Source: Dryococelus australis (Eukaryota; Arthropoda; Insecta; Phasmatodea; Phasmatidae). Taken from it: a stretch of DNA of 64,000 nucleotides. Positions within the stretch are counted from its first letter, which is position 1; each line of letters begins with the position of its first letter. The stretch is from contig CM057009.1 in NCBI GenBank assembly GCA_029891345.1, positions 209,740,709-209,804,708 of the forward strand. Reading direction: 5' to 3'. Position numbers and translations under genes: made by a program. Under the pieces are notes generated by a model, which saw only the letters and a list, made by a program, of their open reading frames with translations, did no database searches and had not been told where the DNA came from. Shown piece by piece: positions 1-10,590 of this stretch.

Positions 1-554
1 TGTTCTACATTCAGTGAATTAAAAGCCAGTTGTGAAGAAAGATTTAACCATACAATGAAGAATAAAATGTGGGAGAAATTTGCGTTGAATGGCAATTACA
101 AGTGGGTAATATTATTAGAAGATTTTGTAAAGGAATACAACAGTACAAAGCATAGTACCATTGGCATGAAACCAATTGAAGTTAATAATACCAATGAAAA
201 CAATTTATGACAAGATTTTGTAGACATGATTACTAAACCGAAATGCAAAGATGGAGATATTGTCCGTGTGAGCAAGAGTAAACTATTTTTTTAAAGGGTT
301 ATACAGCTAATTGGACAACAGAATTATTGACCATTTTTTTAGTTTTAAATTTTGATGTGCCAACTTACAAACTGAAATATGACAAAGGAGAAGAAATAAA
401 AGGGCGTTTTTATGAATATAAAATAATGAAAACAAATTATCCTGATGAATATTTGGTTGAAAAAGTTTCAAAAATAAGAGGCGATAAAATTTATGTAAAC
501 TGGTTGGGTTTTGATAACTCTCATAATTCTTGGATTAATAAAACAGGTGTGTAA
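1..554 (+). pseudogene. Polinton-type integrase, C-terminal part with chromodomain (5' truncated by window, frameshifted)
   Basis: Frame 1 opens with residues matching the end of an rve-type integrase core: EERFNHTMKNKMWEKF, then YNSTKHSTIGMKP, the usual segment after the catalytic Glu helix. A stop interrupts near base 208. Frame 3 then carries a chromodomain-like module at about 380-545 with EYLVEKVSKIRGDKIYVNWL followed by GFDNSHNSWI. The N-terminal zinc-binding part and the first two catalytic acidic residues lie outside the window. This integrase would join element ends to target DNA in the nucleus, and the chromodomain suggests targeting to modified histones. At least one frameshift and one stop make it non-functional. 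A Ty3 chromovirus integrase is less likely because the core sequence and the neighbouring genes fit Polintons. Confidence 0.75.
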
Positions 555-575
555 ATTTATATATTTTTTCGAAGT

Positions 576-1391
576 TTATTCGTTTCCTCTTAAGGGTCTA
601 TTCAGTCTCATTCTTTGCCATAAATTGATTGAATTTGGTATATATTCAAATCTTAATAATATTTCACTATTTGAATGGCTATCTTCAGTTACACACAATT
701 GTCTTTCAACACTGCTTGTTTGATCTCTAATGATATAATAATTATATTCACAAACATTTAATAATCTTAAAAGAATGAAAGTTGGATTTAAATGTTGTTC
801 TTGTGTTTGATGTATAACACGAGGTTTCATTTCTCTGATTACCTCATTTCTGTGAGCTATTCCATCTAGTGCCATATGAACTGACTATCTTAAATTTTCT
901 ACATCCTCACTTTGAATTCTATTTATATCTTTCAAATTTTCAAAATGATCACCTTGAATTTTATTTATATACTTCAAATGATCAACTTTAATTTTGTTAA
1001 TTTTATATGCTCTATTTGGCTTTTGAATAAATGCTTTATTTCTTTTTTAATCTTATATTCATCATATTTCTAATTGATGCAATAACATCTTCAAATATCA
1101 ATGTTTTAAAAACTTTAGCAATTTCACAACGTGAACTAAAAATAAGTTCATATAAACCAGGCGCACTAATATAAACTGCTTTGCCTTCGTTATAAGAGAG
1201 GTGGGATGAATTTTTCTTATATTTTACCGAAATTTGTTTTTGTAATGCATCTTTTGAATTAGAATATTCTAAAATATCACAAAAATTCCTTTCCTTTTAA
1301 CCAAGGATTATTTTCCTCATCAATAATCATAGAAACTTGTTTACCATTGTAAATAAGGTTTTTTGTTAATTATGTCTAGAATTGACTCCAT
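576..1391 (-). pseudogene. BRO-family protein with DUF3627-like C-terminus, copy 1
   Basis: The ATG at 1391 starts MESILDIINKK, and a frameshift follows almost at once. An N-terminal BRO-N domain is readable, with NNPWLKGKEF and the hallmark AVYISAPGLYELIFSSRCEI at about 1100-1180. The last 99 codons are open and match the C-terminal domain found with BRO-N/MSV199 in insect poxvirus and iridovirus proteins: LNPTFILLRLLNVCEYNYYI and YIPNSINLWQRM. BRO proteins bind nucleic acid and are thought to regulate viral or host transcription. The gene is a tandem paralogue of the next one, in the same orientation and with the same start peptide. Several frameshifts or stops between 1000 and 1390 show it is dead. 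Confidence 0.8.
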
Positions 1392-1596
1392 TTTCACATG
1401 CGAAATAAGTTTATATATATATTTATAAAGGTAATAAATAATATGATTTTCTAAAATATCGACCAAATTCATTAATAAATATAGCATTGCTTATTACTCA
1501 ATTTGACGAAGATTATTTATATCATTAATCAATTGTTACTGAGTATAATTATTTCCAACAATATAAAAATATTTATGAAAACACTCAATGTGTCGA

Positions 1597-2382
1597 TTAA
1601 ATGTTTTTCATTCTTTGGTATAAATTTATAGAATTTGGAAAATAATCAAATCTCAATTATTCTTCGCAATTTGGATGTCTATTTTCTATTCTATACAATT
1701 GTATTTGAACATATTTTCTTTGAGTTCTTATGACATAGTAAAAATATTCAAAATTATTATCAAATAACTTTAAAAGAACAGAAGTTGGATTTAAATTATG
1801 ATCTTGGGTTTGTTGTACAACACGGGAAGACATTACTCTGATTTCCTCATTACTCCGATTTATTGTAGCGAAGGCCATGTGAACAGATTCTCTTAAATTT
1901 TCTATATGTTCGTCTTTAATTTTATTTATATCTTTTAAATTATTAACTTTAATTCCGTTCATTTTTTTAAATGTGCTCTATTAGACCTTTGTATAAATGC
2001 CTTGTATCTTTTTAAATCTTATATCCACCATGTTTTATAATTGATGGTAAAACTTCTTTAGTTATCCATTTAGAAAATTTTTCAGCTAGAGGCATATTTG
2101 ATCTAAATATTAACTTATACAGAGCCGATTCGTTGATAAATATTGCATTTGGTCTTATGTTTGAATGCGTCTCTATGGTAGGGACGGTTCTAAGTTCAGA
2201 AATTTATTTTTATCATCATTATCAGCATTATAATAAAATGCATTTCTTCGTTTTCTGTATTACAAAAGCCTAGCTACATCAGTTCCTCAAAACCAAGGAT
2301 TATTTTCCTCATCAACAATCATGAAAATCTTGTTACCTATGTAAATAAGTTTGTTGTTATTTATGTCTAGAATTGACTCCAT
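1597..2382 (-). pseudogene. BRO-family protein with DUF3627-like C-terminus, copy 2
   Basis: It starts MESILDINNNK at 2382, nearly identical to copy 1. The BRO-N core reads ALYKLIFRSNMPLAEKFSKW followed by ITKEVLPSI, the standard end of the domain. A linker (MNGIKVNNLKDINKIKDEHI) leads to the DUF3627-like part, VLLKLFDNNFEYFYYVIRTQ. A stop at about 1657 truncates it, but homology to copy 1 continues past this stop as LRFDYFPNSINLYQRM to a second stop at 1597, so the TAA at 1657 is a recent lesion. An in-frame TGA follows NNPWF near 2300, and another stop follows the BRO-N domain. The two copies are about 200 bp apart and diverged well before decay, so the duplication probably happened in the parent element or virus. 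Confidence 0.8.
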
Positions 2383-2525
2383 TTTTATATGCGAAATGAT
2401 GCGCAAGAGAAATTGGTGAGTTGCAATACGGGTTTTTATTAATATTAATTTTTTTATAAAGAAAAGGAAAATTAAAGGAAATAATATTGAAGATTATAAG
2501 CCAAATTCATTTAATTATATAGCTC

Positions 2526-3825
2526 TTAAGGAGTTAAATTTTCTAAGTCATCAACGATATCTTTCATTATATTTACGTTTTCGTTATAAGATTTACACAT
2601 TATACCAAACATGGAAATGCTATTTATGCCAATTCTAATCAATTTCTTTGTCAATTCACTATATTCCATGAAAATTTCGTTGCTAAATAAGTACAACAAA
2701 CGATTAGTGTATTTAAAAGCAGACTATGTCATATCTGTCAAATGAGGAAATTTATTGCTTATTGGACCAGTCTCTTTTATTCGGAAACGACATTGGTCTA
2801 TTTCACCATAATACAACTTTTCATAGAAGATAAAAGTTTTCCCTGAATATGAATTAAAAACAGCGTTTATTTTATAATCATCTCTTAATCACAACGAAGA
2901 AAGTCCTTTTGGGCAACTACTAATAAGATTATAAACATGATTATAACCACTATTATCAAACATATAAATTTTGCTGTCAACAAACAGAAATAACTAGCCT
3001 GAAGGTCTTTGGTATATAAAAATTATCGAAATCACTTGGTAAAAACTTAAACATGTGTCTTATCAAAAATGGTTATAGATTATTTTCTTGCCATTGAAGC
3101 TTTTTATCCAAACTTTTTGTCGTAAAAAATAAGATCGCTATCAATAATTAAGAATGAGTTGTGTATTTGCTTTATTTTTAATTCAATTGGTTCATTGTCA
3201 TTAAAAATGTTTTGTTGGGGTAGTCCATAAAAGTTTTGAATGCTTTGGATATCATCTAGTTGCAAATCAAACAAATCATTGTTAAGAATTGAATACATGA
3301 CCACATTTTTATCACTTGTATGTTGAAGACCTACTGCATGGCCGAGCTCGTGTATCAAAACTGCTAATAACTTAATTTTATTTTCAGGAGTGTTTTTCCA
3401 TCGGTATCTCCCAATATTCCTGCCTATTGGTATGAATTTCAACAAGACTTTTTTGCTGATTTGGAAACTATGCATTATCTAGTGCACTGCAATCTAGTCT
3501 GACAAAGCCCAGATAATTTCTGATTTCTATGTTGATCTTCTCTGTATGATATAACTATGCCTGGAAATTTCGTATCGTAAACAAATTTCAAATTGGTGTG
3601 TTTTTGCCAAACGCCGAAAGCCTCTTCAACTAACTTTGTAATTGATTTATTTGCATGTGGGTAATTCAATTTTAAATGATTTTTATTCCATTTCTCATAC
3701 TAAATACGAAATCTTGGCTTGTTGATTAAATTAAGTATTTCTATATTGAGTTTACCATCAAATGAAGAAGTGTTATGATATTCTTGAAATATTCTTAAAG
3801 GAACTTTCAAATTTTTCTTTGTCAT
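2526..3825 (-). pseudogene. Matrix metalloproteinase (peptidase M10A) with hemopexin-like C-terminus
   Basis: The start at 3825 gives a short prodomain with LRIFQEYHNTSSFDGKLNIE ending in NKPRFRI, where the family has the cysteine switch PRCGxPD; the cysteine is gone. A stop follows. The catalytic N-lobe (TKLVEEAFGVWQKHTNLKFV) lies in an open frame to 3475. After a frameshift come the zinc site and Met-turn, HELGHAVGLQHTSDKNVVMY, with all three His and the Glu intact. The tail (about 2540-3060) shows hemopexin-like blades, including VDSKIYMFD and NAVFNSYSGKTFIFYEKLYY, again with stops. No signal peptide is evident. Matrixins cleave extracellular matrix; viral relatives occur in baculoviruses and ascoviruses. 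It shares strand and neighbourhood with the two BRO genes. Capture from an insect host is inferred. Confidence 0.85.
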
Positions 3826-4545
3826 TTATTGAAAGCTAATTTGCATCGCCCTCTAGATATCCATATTTATTTTAAAAATTGATGACACACACGGTCTGAT
3901 TCCCTTTTTTGGGCAGCACAAAATTTATATTTGTGATAGCGAGAATAATTATATGTCTTCATTTATATACAAAAAAAAATATTTAACTGATTTTAAGAGT
4001 GTCTCAGGGATGCTTTCAAACAATTTTCAACATGCTTCAGGCTCCTAGAGCAGTCTATATTTTCAGCCTTATATGCGAGCTAAATCAGCTTATCTTGATA
4101 AGATTTCAGCAATAAATTTTCTCTTCTTCTTATTAATTTTTTTCTTTGTAAATCAAAGATGAAATTTCTGCTCAACAAATTAAACAATTAGTTTGAATTC
4201 ACCGAACTACAAGATCTCGAAAAAAATAAATGGTATATTGCTACGGATTTTTAAATTTATGAATTTAATCTTGGTAAAAATTTAATTGTATTCTAAATGG
4301 AATGTTTAAAATTTTATTACCAGAGCGCTACATGAAGATAATAGATAAAAATTATTTAATACTACTAAATGAGAAGGAAGTTATAATGGCTTAAAAGAAA
4401 TAAAAACAGAGAAATTTATTCATAATATAGAATTCTCTTAAGTACATTTTAAGCAATAGTTATTTCTTTATTCTATTAAAAAAAATTGTTTCTTTATAAA
4501 TAAACATGACCTCTCTTGTCGTCCCTTGCAGTTTGACCAGCATTT
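3826..4545. other. AT-rich gap inside the Polinton/viral block
   Basis: This stretch lies between the divergent gene sets. I see no open frame with family features; it is AT-rich with several T/A homopolymers. It could contain the divergent promoters of the minus-strand BRO/MMP genes and the plus-strand genes to the right, but no specific signal stands out. Confidence 0.3.
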
Positions 4546-4775
4546 TAAATGGTGGCAGTGGTTCACAGCCACCTTCATAAAGATTAGATAAAGCCTCTGA
4601 AGATCTTAAAAATTTAGTTCACAAATTTCATTTAAATTTAAAAAGCTTAAAATTATCACTTATAGATAACCTTGACGATAAATATGATCTTCAATAAATG
4701 GGTGAATATCTATAACAAATAGAAGACGAGTTAGAAAAATTAGTAGAGCATCGAATATGAACATTTGAATTGTGT
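4546..4775 (+). pseudogene. Decayed helical ORF, unknown function
   Basis: One frame beginning NGGSGSQPPS, then after a stop RLDKASEDLKNLVHKFHLNL and later QIEDELEKLVEH, reads as charged amphipathic helix broken by four in-frame stops. The composition (Leu, Lys, Glu, Asp) and periodicity suggest coiled coil. I do not recognise the family. It sits upstream of the Cys-rich gene in the same orientation, so it probably belongs to the same element. It could also be chance open sequence in AT-rich DNA. Confidence 0.35.
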
Positions 4776-4916
4776 CAGACTTTAAAAAAAATTATTGGAA
4801 ACAGTTGCTATGCAAAACGCATACCAACTTGTAACAGATTGTTGACTGTTTTTTATTTTTATCATAATAAATCCTTGCCTTATAAATAAAAATGGAATCG
4901 TCACACTTTTACAAAA

Positions 4917-5449
4917 ATGGAAAATAATACCATATGTAAGCAATGTAAAAAATGTGGTGAAGTTTTAAACGTAGAATTTTTTCCCCAACATAAACACACA
5001 AAAGATAAGCACATTAACACCTGTAAAAAATGTATAAACAAATATTCTGTAAGTCGCTACAAGTTAAATAAAGAGAAGGCACTATGCGAATGTGAATGTG
5101 GAAAATCTGTTTGAAAGGTAAATCTCGAAAAGCACAAAAATACTAAATTGCACAATATATATGTAATTTTACAAGGCGATCATTCAACCAAGACATGCTA
5201 TGTATGCAAGGAGAATAAGCCTATCGTTATTTTGCATCTCATAAACACACAAAAGATAAGCATTTTAACACTTGCAAAAAATGTTATACCGAATATGCTG
5301 AACGTCAATATGAGTCAAAAAAAGAGAAAGTACAATGCGAATGTGGAAAATATGTATATAATCATTCTCTAAAAAAGCATAAACATAGTAAATCACACAA
5401 TGCAGCGATATATATTCTAAATGAAACTCAGCATTCGCTGACTTCATAA
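4917..5449 (+). pseudogene. Cys/His-rich protein of two zinc-finger-like repeats
   Basis: The first repeat is open from the ATG at 4917: CKQCKKCGEVLN, then HKHTKDKHINTCKKC, then ALCECECGK. After a stop and frameshifts a second copy follows with TCYVCKENKP, KDKHFNTCKKCYTEYAERQY, VQCECGKYVYNHSLKKHKHS and a natural-looking end at 5449. The spacing CxxC ... CKKC ... CxCGK ... HxxxxxH suggests a treble-clef plus C2H2-like zinc-binding unit, duplicated in tandem. This resembles small Cys-rich ORFs of eukaryotic large DNA viruses and Polintons. A nucleic-acid-binding role is inferred from the pattern only. The exact family is not recognised. Confidence 0.6.
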
Positions 5450-5480
5450 ATTTCACTATATTATATTTTATTATATATAA

Positions 5481-5800
5481 ATGACGATGCTCAACTCAAT
5501 AAGTGATCTGAGAGAAAGGAGATTGCGGGAGTTGAGAATTACAGGTGGAGAATCAAAAATAAAAAAATTGTATAAATTACATAAAGATGATCTTATTACA
5601 AGTATTATTCAAGCAAGATAATATAAATTTAAAAATCCTATCGAGAATCTAAATGATTTAACAGTTGTGGAATTAAGAACTAAAGCTAAAAGCTTTAACA
5701 TGAATAATATATATATATAATTTAAGAAAAGATGATTTAAGTACAGCTCTTACACCAATAAATAAGACAAACAAAGAAAAAGAAACTTGCAAATTTACCT
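5481..5800 (+). pseudogene. SAP/Rho-N-like small DNA-binding protein, two motif copies
   Basis: The ATG at 5481 opens MTMLNSISDLRERRLRELRI, then KLHKDDLITSIIQAR and a stop. A second similar helix-extended-helix motif follows: LNDLTVVELRTKAKSFNMNN, with KDDL again. The pattern of a leucine-rich helix, short turn and KxDL helix is that of SAP or Rho-N domains, which bind nucleic acid. Two repeats are about 110 bp apart. A stop and a TA-rich insertion (TATATATATA near 5710) break the second. It lies 30 bp after the Cys-rich gene in the same orientation, as expected for compact viral or Polinton gene packing. Confidence 0.45.
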
Positions 5801-6356
5801 TTTTCAAATGGCAAAATAATATATAGAAAGGCAAAAAGGATTTAAAGGAAATTTTCCCCTTTTACACTAATATACATGTGAACAATAAAAATATAAAAAC
5901 CAACAAAACAGACAAGTAAGTAAGTCCTTTATCTGTATAGTATAGACGGCGGTGAACATTCACACGTTTTATTCAAGGTTACACTGTCTGAACCGCACAA
6001 GATATAAAGCGAAACTTTAGTCAGCTGTCTGCTTCTACCGATGCACTATGTGGCAGTCAAGCTTACTCGGACAGCTAAGCAGACATGAGTCACAGACGTG
6101 TGTGCCGTGTGCTAGTAATAGAGGCCACTCTACCACGCTTTCCGTATGTGTGTCTGTAAGCACTTAGATTATTTTGAATTTAGGTAAGTCTCAGGATACA
6201 CTACTCTGGGTGCTACTAAGAAATTATTGTTCTGTCTTAGAAATGGGAAAGTAGATAGTCCTCTTAATTTTGTATACAATTTATAAAAAAAACTGTTTAG
6301 TTTAATAAGTAATTCTATTCCCTCTATCTCTCTTTTCATTTAAAATGGTTTAAAAT

Positions 6357-8270
6357 GCCTACGACCTATGGACTTAGAAAAAGCAATCGGACAGCACGGA
6401 CACAGGAAGACTTAGATAAGGCTATTAGTGCGGTACGAGGTGAAAAAAAAAACAGTAAGGAAAGTTGCGAGGGAAAATAACATCCCGGAGAAAATGCTAC
6501 GCATTAGATTAACTACCAGGCGTTTCATAACAGGGAAACTTGGTCAACCTCCATTGTTAGGGGAATATGCTGAAAGGAAGCTTGCTAGCCATGTTAAAAA
6601 GCTTCTGGCAGAAGGATTCGCTCCAACTAGGAAAAACCTTAGAAGAATCTCCTATAACTTACAATTTTCAACGAATAAGGCACAGAGGTTCAACAAGGAA
6701 ACCGGGTTAGAAGGCTGTGATTGGTACAAGTCTTTTATGAAGAGAAACACAGATTTATGTGTTAGGAAATCTCAAGGCATATCAAATAATCGTGCAGAAG
6801 GAATGGACGAAGGAAGAAGTTAAAGCCTATTTTGAGCTATTGCAGAAAACCTTGACAGAAGACAATATGTTGTGTAAACCAAGGAAACATATACAACATG
6901 GATGAATCGGGTTTGTCATTAACGAATGAGTCTGGACATGTCGAGGCTGTACGAGGCAGCAAATATGTCCATGTAATAAAAGCAAAGGAAAGGGGTGAAA
7001 CAGTTACTGTAGTGCCATGCTGTAATTCTGAGGGCTCATTTTTACCACCATACTGCATTTTCAAAGGAGTAAACAAGAAAGCATTGTGGGGAGAAAGTAT
7101 GCCGCCTGGAGGAGTCATAACAATGAGGAAGATATCTGCATACATAGATGAATACATATTTATAGACTTGCTCCAAAACCACTTCATTCCATGCAAGAAT
7201 GCAGGGAAATGTTTTTCTGTTGGATGGCCATGGTTCGCATATCAATTCTCCAGACATACTTCAAAAAGCTATTCATATTGATATTTCGGTTCTGTGTCTG
7301 CCGAACCACACGACGCACTACCTTCAGCCTCTTGATCGGAGCTTCTTCAAGCCACTGAATGCCTATTGAGAAGATGCATGTAATAACTGGATGCTAAGTC
7401 ATACCAGCATTTAACATCACCACTTCGGAGTTCTCCTGAAGAGTGCTTGGTCTCGGGCTACTACTGTAGGAAATGGTGTTTCAGGATTCAGGGCTACAGG
7501 GATAGTTCCTCTAAACCCCTCAGACATTCCATATTATGCATATTTACGAGGATCTGATCCAATGGACCAATTCCTTCCTGAAGAAAGTGACGCCTCCTTT
7601 GAAAGTGGCCATGACGACCCTCTTCCTAAGGCGGGTAATGGTATCCCACAACCTCTCCGGGCAGGTGTTGCTACATCCTACTCTCATTCTACTTTCGAAC
7701 TTACAAAATGTCCTACCACATCCACTGAATCTCCTTCCACATCGATGAAAATCGATGAAAATTGTCACTACTTTTCCTGCTTCTCCGCATCCATGCATCC
7801 CCAGCCAAGATGTGATACCAACTAAATTGCTAAATACAGTATCTCGCATACCAAATCGTGCTCCAGGAAAATGACCAGCAAGAAAAAATTGTGCGCAACT
7901 TGTTACCCATCCTATTGTGATAGAAAACAATGAAAGAAAGAGAGTGGATGCGAAAAAAACATACTGCTGCAAAGAATGCCAAAAAATTAACAAAGGGCTT
8001 GGATAGGCCTAATAAATGTCAGACACGTAGATGTACATCGAAACAATCTACAAAAAAAGTCTTGACTATTCATTTCTAGTGAAGAAGATAGTACTGTGGT
8101 GGAGTTTGCTTAAGTGAAGACAGTGACAATTTTGATGAAGACGTGTGCTGAGAATGTTTTAAGAACTATGCAGACACTTCATCAAGAGCAGATTAGATTA
8201 AATGTACAAGATGTAGTAGGTGGCATCATGAATTCTTTACCATGTATGGTTTAATTTGCAACATGTGTGG
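6357..8270 (+). pseudogene. Tigger/pogo-type (psq + CENP-B + DDE) transposase with C-terminal zinc finger
   Basis: The ATG at 6357 gives MPTTYGLRKSNR and the start of a pipsqueak HTH (QEDLDKAISAV). A frameshift in the A-run at about 6442-6451 shifts frame, and the HTH continues with TVRKVARENNIPEKMLRIRL. The CENP-B/Tc5-type domain follows (GCDWYKSFMKR) at about 6540-6800. Next comes NMDESGL with the first catalytic Asp (about 6895), LDGHGSHINS with the second (about 7220) and HTTHYLQPLDRSFFKPL with the third (about 7310). A decayed Cys-rich end near 8090-8270 (CGGVCLS, IKCTRCSRWHHEF, LICNMC) fits the PHD-like finger of such proteins. At least four frameshifts or stops inactivate it. Terminal repeats were not located, so element limits are unknown. 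Confidence 0.88.
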
Positions 8271-8647
8271 TAGATTGGAGAAAAAGGAGCAACAAAATGA
8301 ACATGACACACGTAAACAACTACAAAAACTTTTACCAATTTCTGCATATCTTCATCATATCTTCATTTATAGGTTTGATGTTTATGTGGCTAAAAGGTTC
8401 CCAACATTTTCTTTTTAAATTTCAGTGTTTAAAGTCTGTCATTTGGAGAGGATGTGAGAGGGGTGAAGGAAGAAGTGTATATATATATATCTATATATAA
8501 AGACACACACAGTGTTATTTTGCTGTACGAGTAAACAAAACAGTAAATTTAAAGTTAAAGTTCATATTAGTTACAGATTAAATTAATTTCGTTTGGGAAA
8601 ACCCTTTCCTATTGCAGCTGAGAATTTTAACATTGTTAAGCCATAAG

Positions 8648-8702
8648 CCATATCTCCCATCCCATCACGGCCATATCACCCATCTCTATTGGAGATATGG
8701 CC
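8648..8702. repeat. Short imperfect inverted repeat (GCCATATCTCC / GGAGATATGGC)
   Basis: GCCATATCTCC at 8648 is matched by its reverse complement GGAGATATGGC at 8691. An inner GGCCATATC pairs with GATATGGCC. The arms could form a hairpin just downstream of the transposase relic. It may be part of the element's 3' non-coding end, but no partner near its 5' end was found. Confidence 0.5.
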
Positions 8703-10590
8703 AAAAAAAGGGTATTTTTATTTTTTAAATTTGTCTAAGTTGGCAACATAAGTTTGTTTTCATAATTATTTTGTAAATACACGAAACCCTTGACTGTTTT
8801 TTCTGATGTTGGTTTTAGGGTAGAAATGATTTTGTATATTTAAGTGCCATAAATTTAAATGTGCGTCATATCTCCTGGGTTTACCTACATTAAATATTAC
8901 GGTGACTGAGCATAACAAGAGTAATAGTGGAATAAATGTTTCTTATTAATTATTATCAATTTATTATTAAGTGATTGACAGTGATTTATTTAATTACAAT
9001 TATATTTGTTTAAAAATTTCGTTTCATATTAAAATGTTTTATCTGAAAGGTATGTCTGAGGAATAGGAATAGTGTTTGTTGCATACCGGCAACTCTGACA
9101 TACTGACATCATTTTTAGTGTGTTGTTAGAAATACATAGTTCGTTCGAATAATGCATTCCAAAAAAATATATATGTGTGTGTGTGTGTATTTTACATGTA
9201 TGTAGTGTAATGGTACAACTACTTATGTTACATGAACAAATTGATGGCTACAGCATCTATTAAAAATGCTGAACTCCCACGTGAAATATGCAGATTTAAT
9301 CATATATGCAGCATATTTAGTTTAGTGCGATAAGCTTCGCTGCTATTCTATATGTGAATAGAACATGTTATCTCAACTGAAGATGGACAGTACGTACTTC
9401 GGAAAGTTATTCGTACTGTTTCTACAAGAAGACATTCTCTAAAAGCAGTAATGCCTGCCGATATGAAGTGGGTTGTCCTCAAAATATTAAGTGAGCTTTC
9501 TTATGGGAAAATTGTAAATAACAATTTCGAAGGTGTGATAGCTTATTAAGACATCTTGCAGCATGTAGAGGCATCCTTCATCTACATCTCAATCAGTATT
9601 TTCTAAGATTGTGTCAGGCTTTTGATAGGAAGATATCTGTGAAAGCAAAAAATTATTCGCCAATATCACTGAAGAATTTGTACCCAGCAATGAAAAATTT
9701 TTTGTGGATCATTCGCATCTCCCATATATCAATGCAACTATTGCAACAGGATATTTGTATATGTCTGTAATGTGAAGAGGCATATAAAGCATTACTATAA
9801 GCTCTACCTCTTTCGCACAGCATACCAATGTAATGACATCAAAGTTTTTTGCTTGTACCAACAAATGTGCAATGGTCTTATTTCTCTAGCTGCTTAGCCG
9901 TAATTTACAACTTTCGATAGTAGGGTGCAATATGTATGGAGTAATTGAACTCTTACATCACTGCCAAATTCCGATCTCCGGGTAAAACAATGTGTAAATT
10001 CTCCTGGAGTGTGTGTAAGAGGTAAAGTCTTGGTACACAAAACCAACATCTATAAAAGTACTACATTATAATCAAAATAATTTACGTAGTCTTCTCCTCA
10101 CAGATACAGACCACCATCCATTCTCCCTCTACATATTCCCTAGTCCTACGTATATCAGTCTCATGGGGCTGGACTTTCCTTCCAAACATTCTGGGATGCT
10201 TGGTTCGTGACCAAGCGCATGGCATTCAGGCCTCGCTCACACCTGTAATGTCCTCATGGCTGCTGTTCTGGAACATTGACAGTTTCACTCCTTTAGTGAT
10301 TACTCCATATGTGTCAACGCGAACGAAGCGTTCTCAATAACAGATGTCACACAGACACGCACACACCTAATTTCACTGGGTTTCAAAATACACAGTGCAC
10401 TGAACCAGACAATTTCTGGAACGTATTCGAGGCACCAATATTCCTTTTTACAAATAGTAAAATGAAACTGATATTAAACAATAGTATGTTGTCACAACCC
10501 AAAAACAAAAACATACTACTTATCAACCAACGTTTTACCAAATCCACATACAATTTTAATTAGAAAAAAATAACTTGCTATATGTTTCAG
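8703..10590. other. Non-coding, AT-rich; one (TG)n tract and one small hairpin
   Basis: No convincing coding region. There is a (AT/TG)n microsatellite at about 9166-9190 and a 7-bp-arm hairpin at about 10197-10220 (CTTGGT ... ACCAAG). The somewhat more GC-rich stretch 10080-10330 shows no recognisable domain. Confidence 0.5.

Larger units (their letters stand above)
1..5900. mobile_element. Decayed Maverick/Polinton-type or virus-derived segment
   Basis: A gene-dense block in an otherwise gene-poor window. In order it holds a retroviral-type integrase C-terminus with chromodomain (+), two BRO-N/DUF3627 genes (-), a matrixin protease (-), a decayed helical ORF (+), a Cys/His repeat protein (+) and a SAP-like protein (+). 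Chromodomain integrases of this type are typical of Polintons and related adintovirus-like elements, while BRO and metalloproteinase genes are known from insect large DNA viruses. No polymerase B, capsid, packaging ATPase or terminal inverted repeat is visible. The element is cut by the left edge of the window, and its right border is set only by loss of coding signal near 5.8-5.9 kb. An integrated large-DNA-virus fragment is the alternative reading. Confidence 0.6.
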
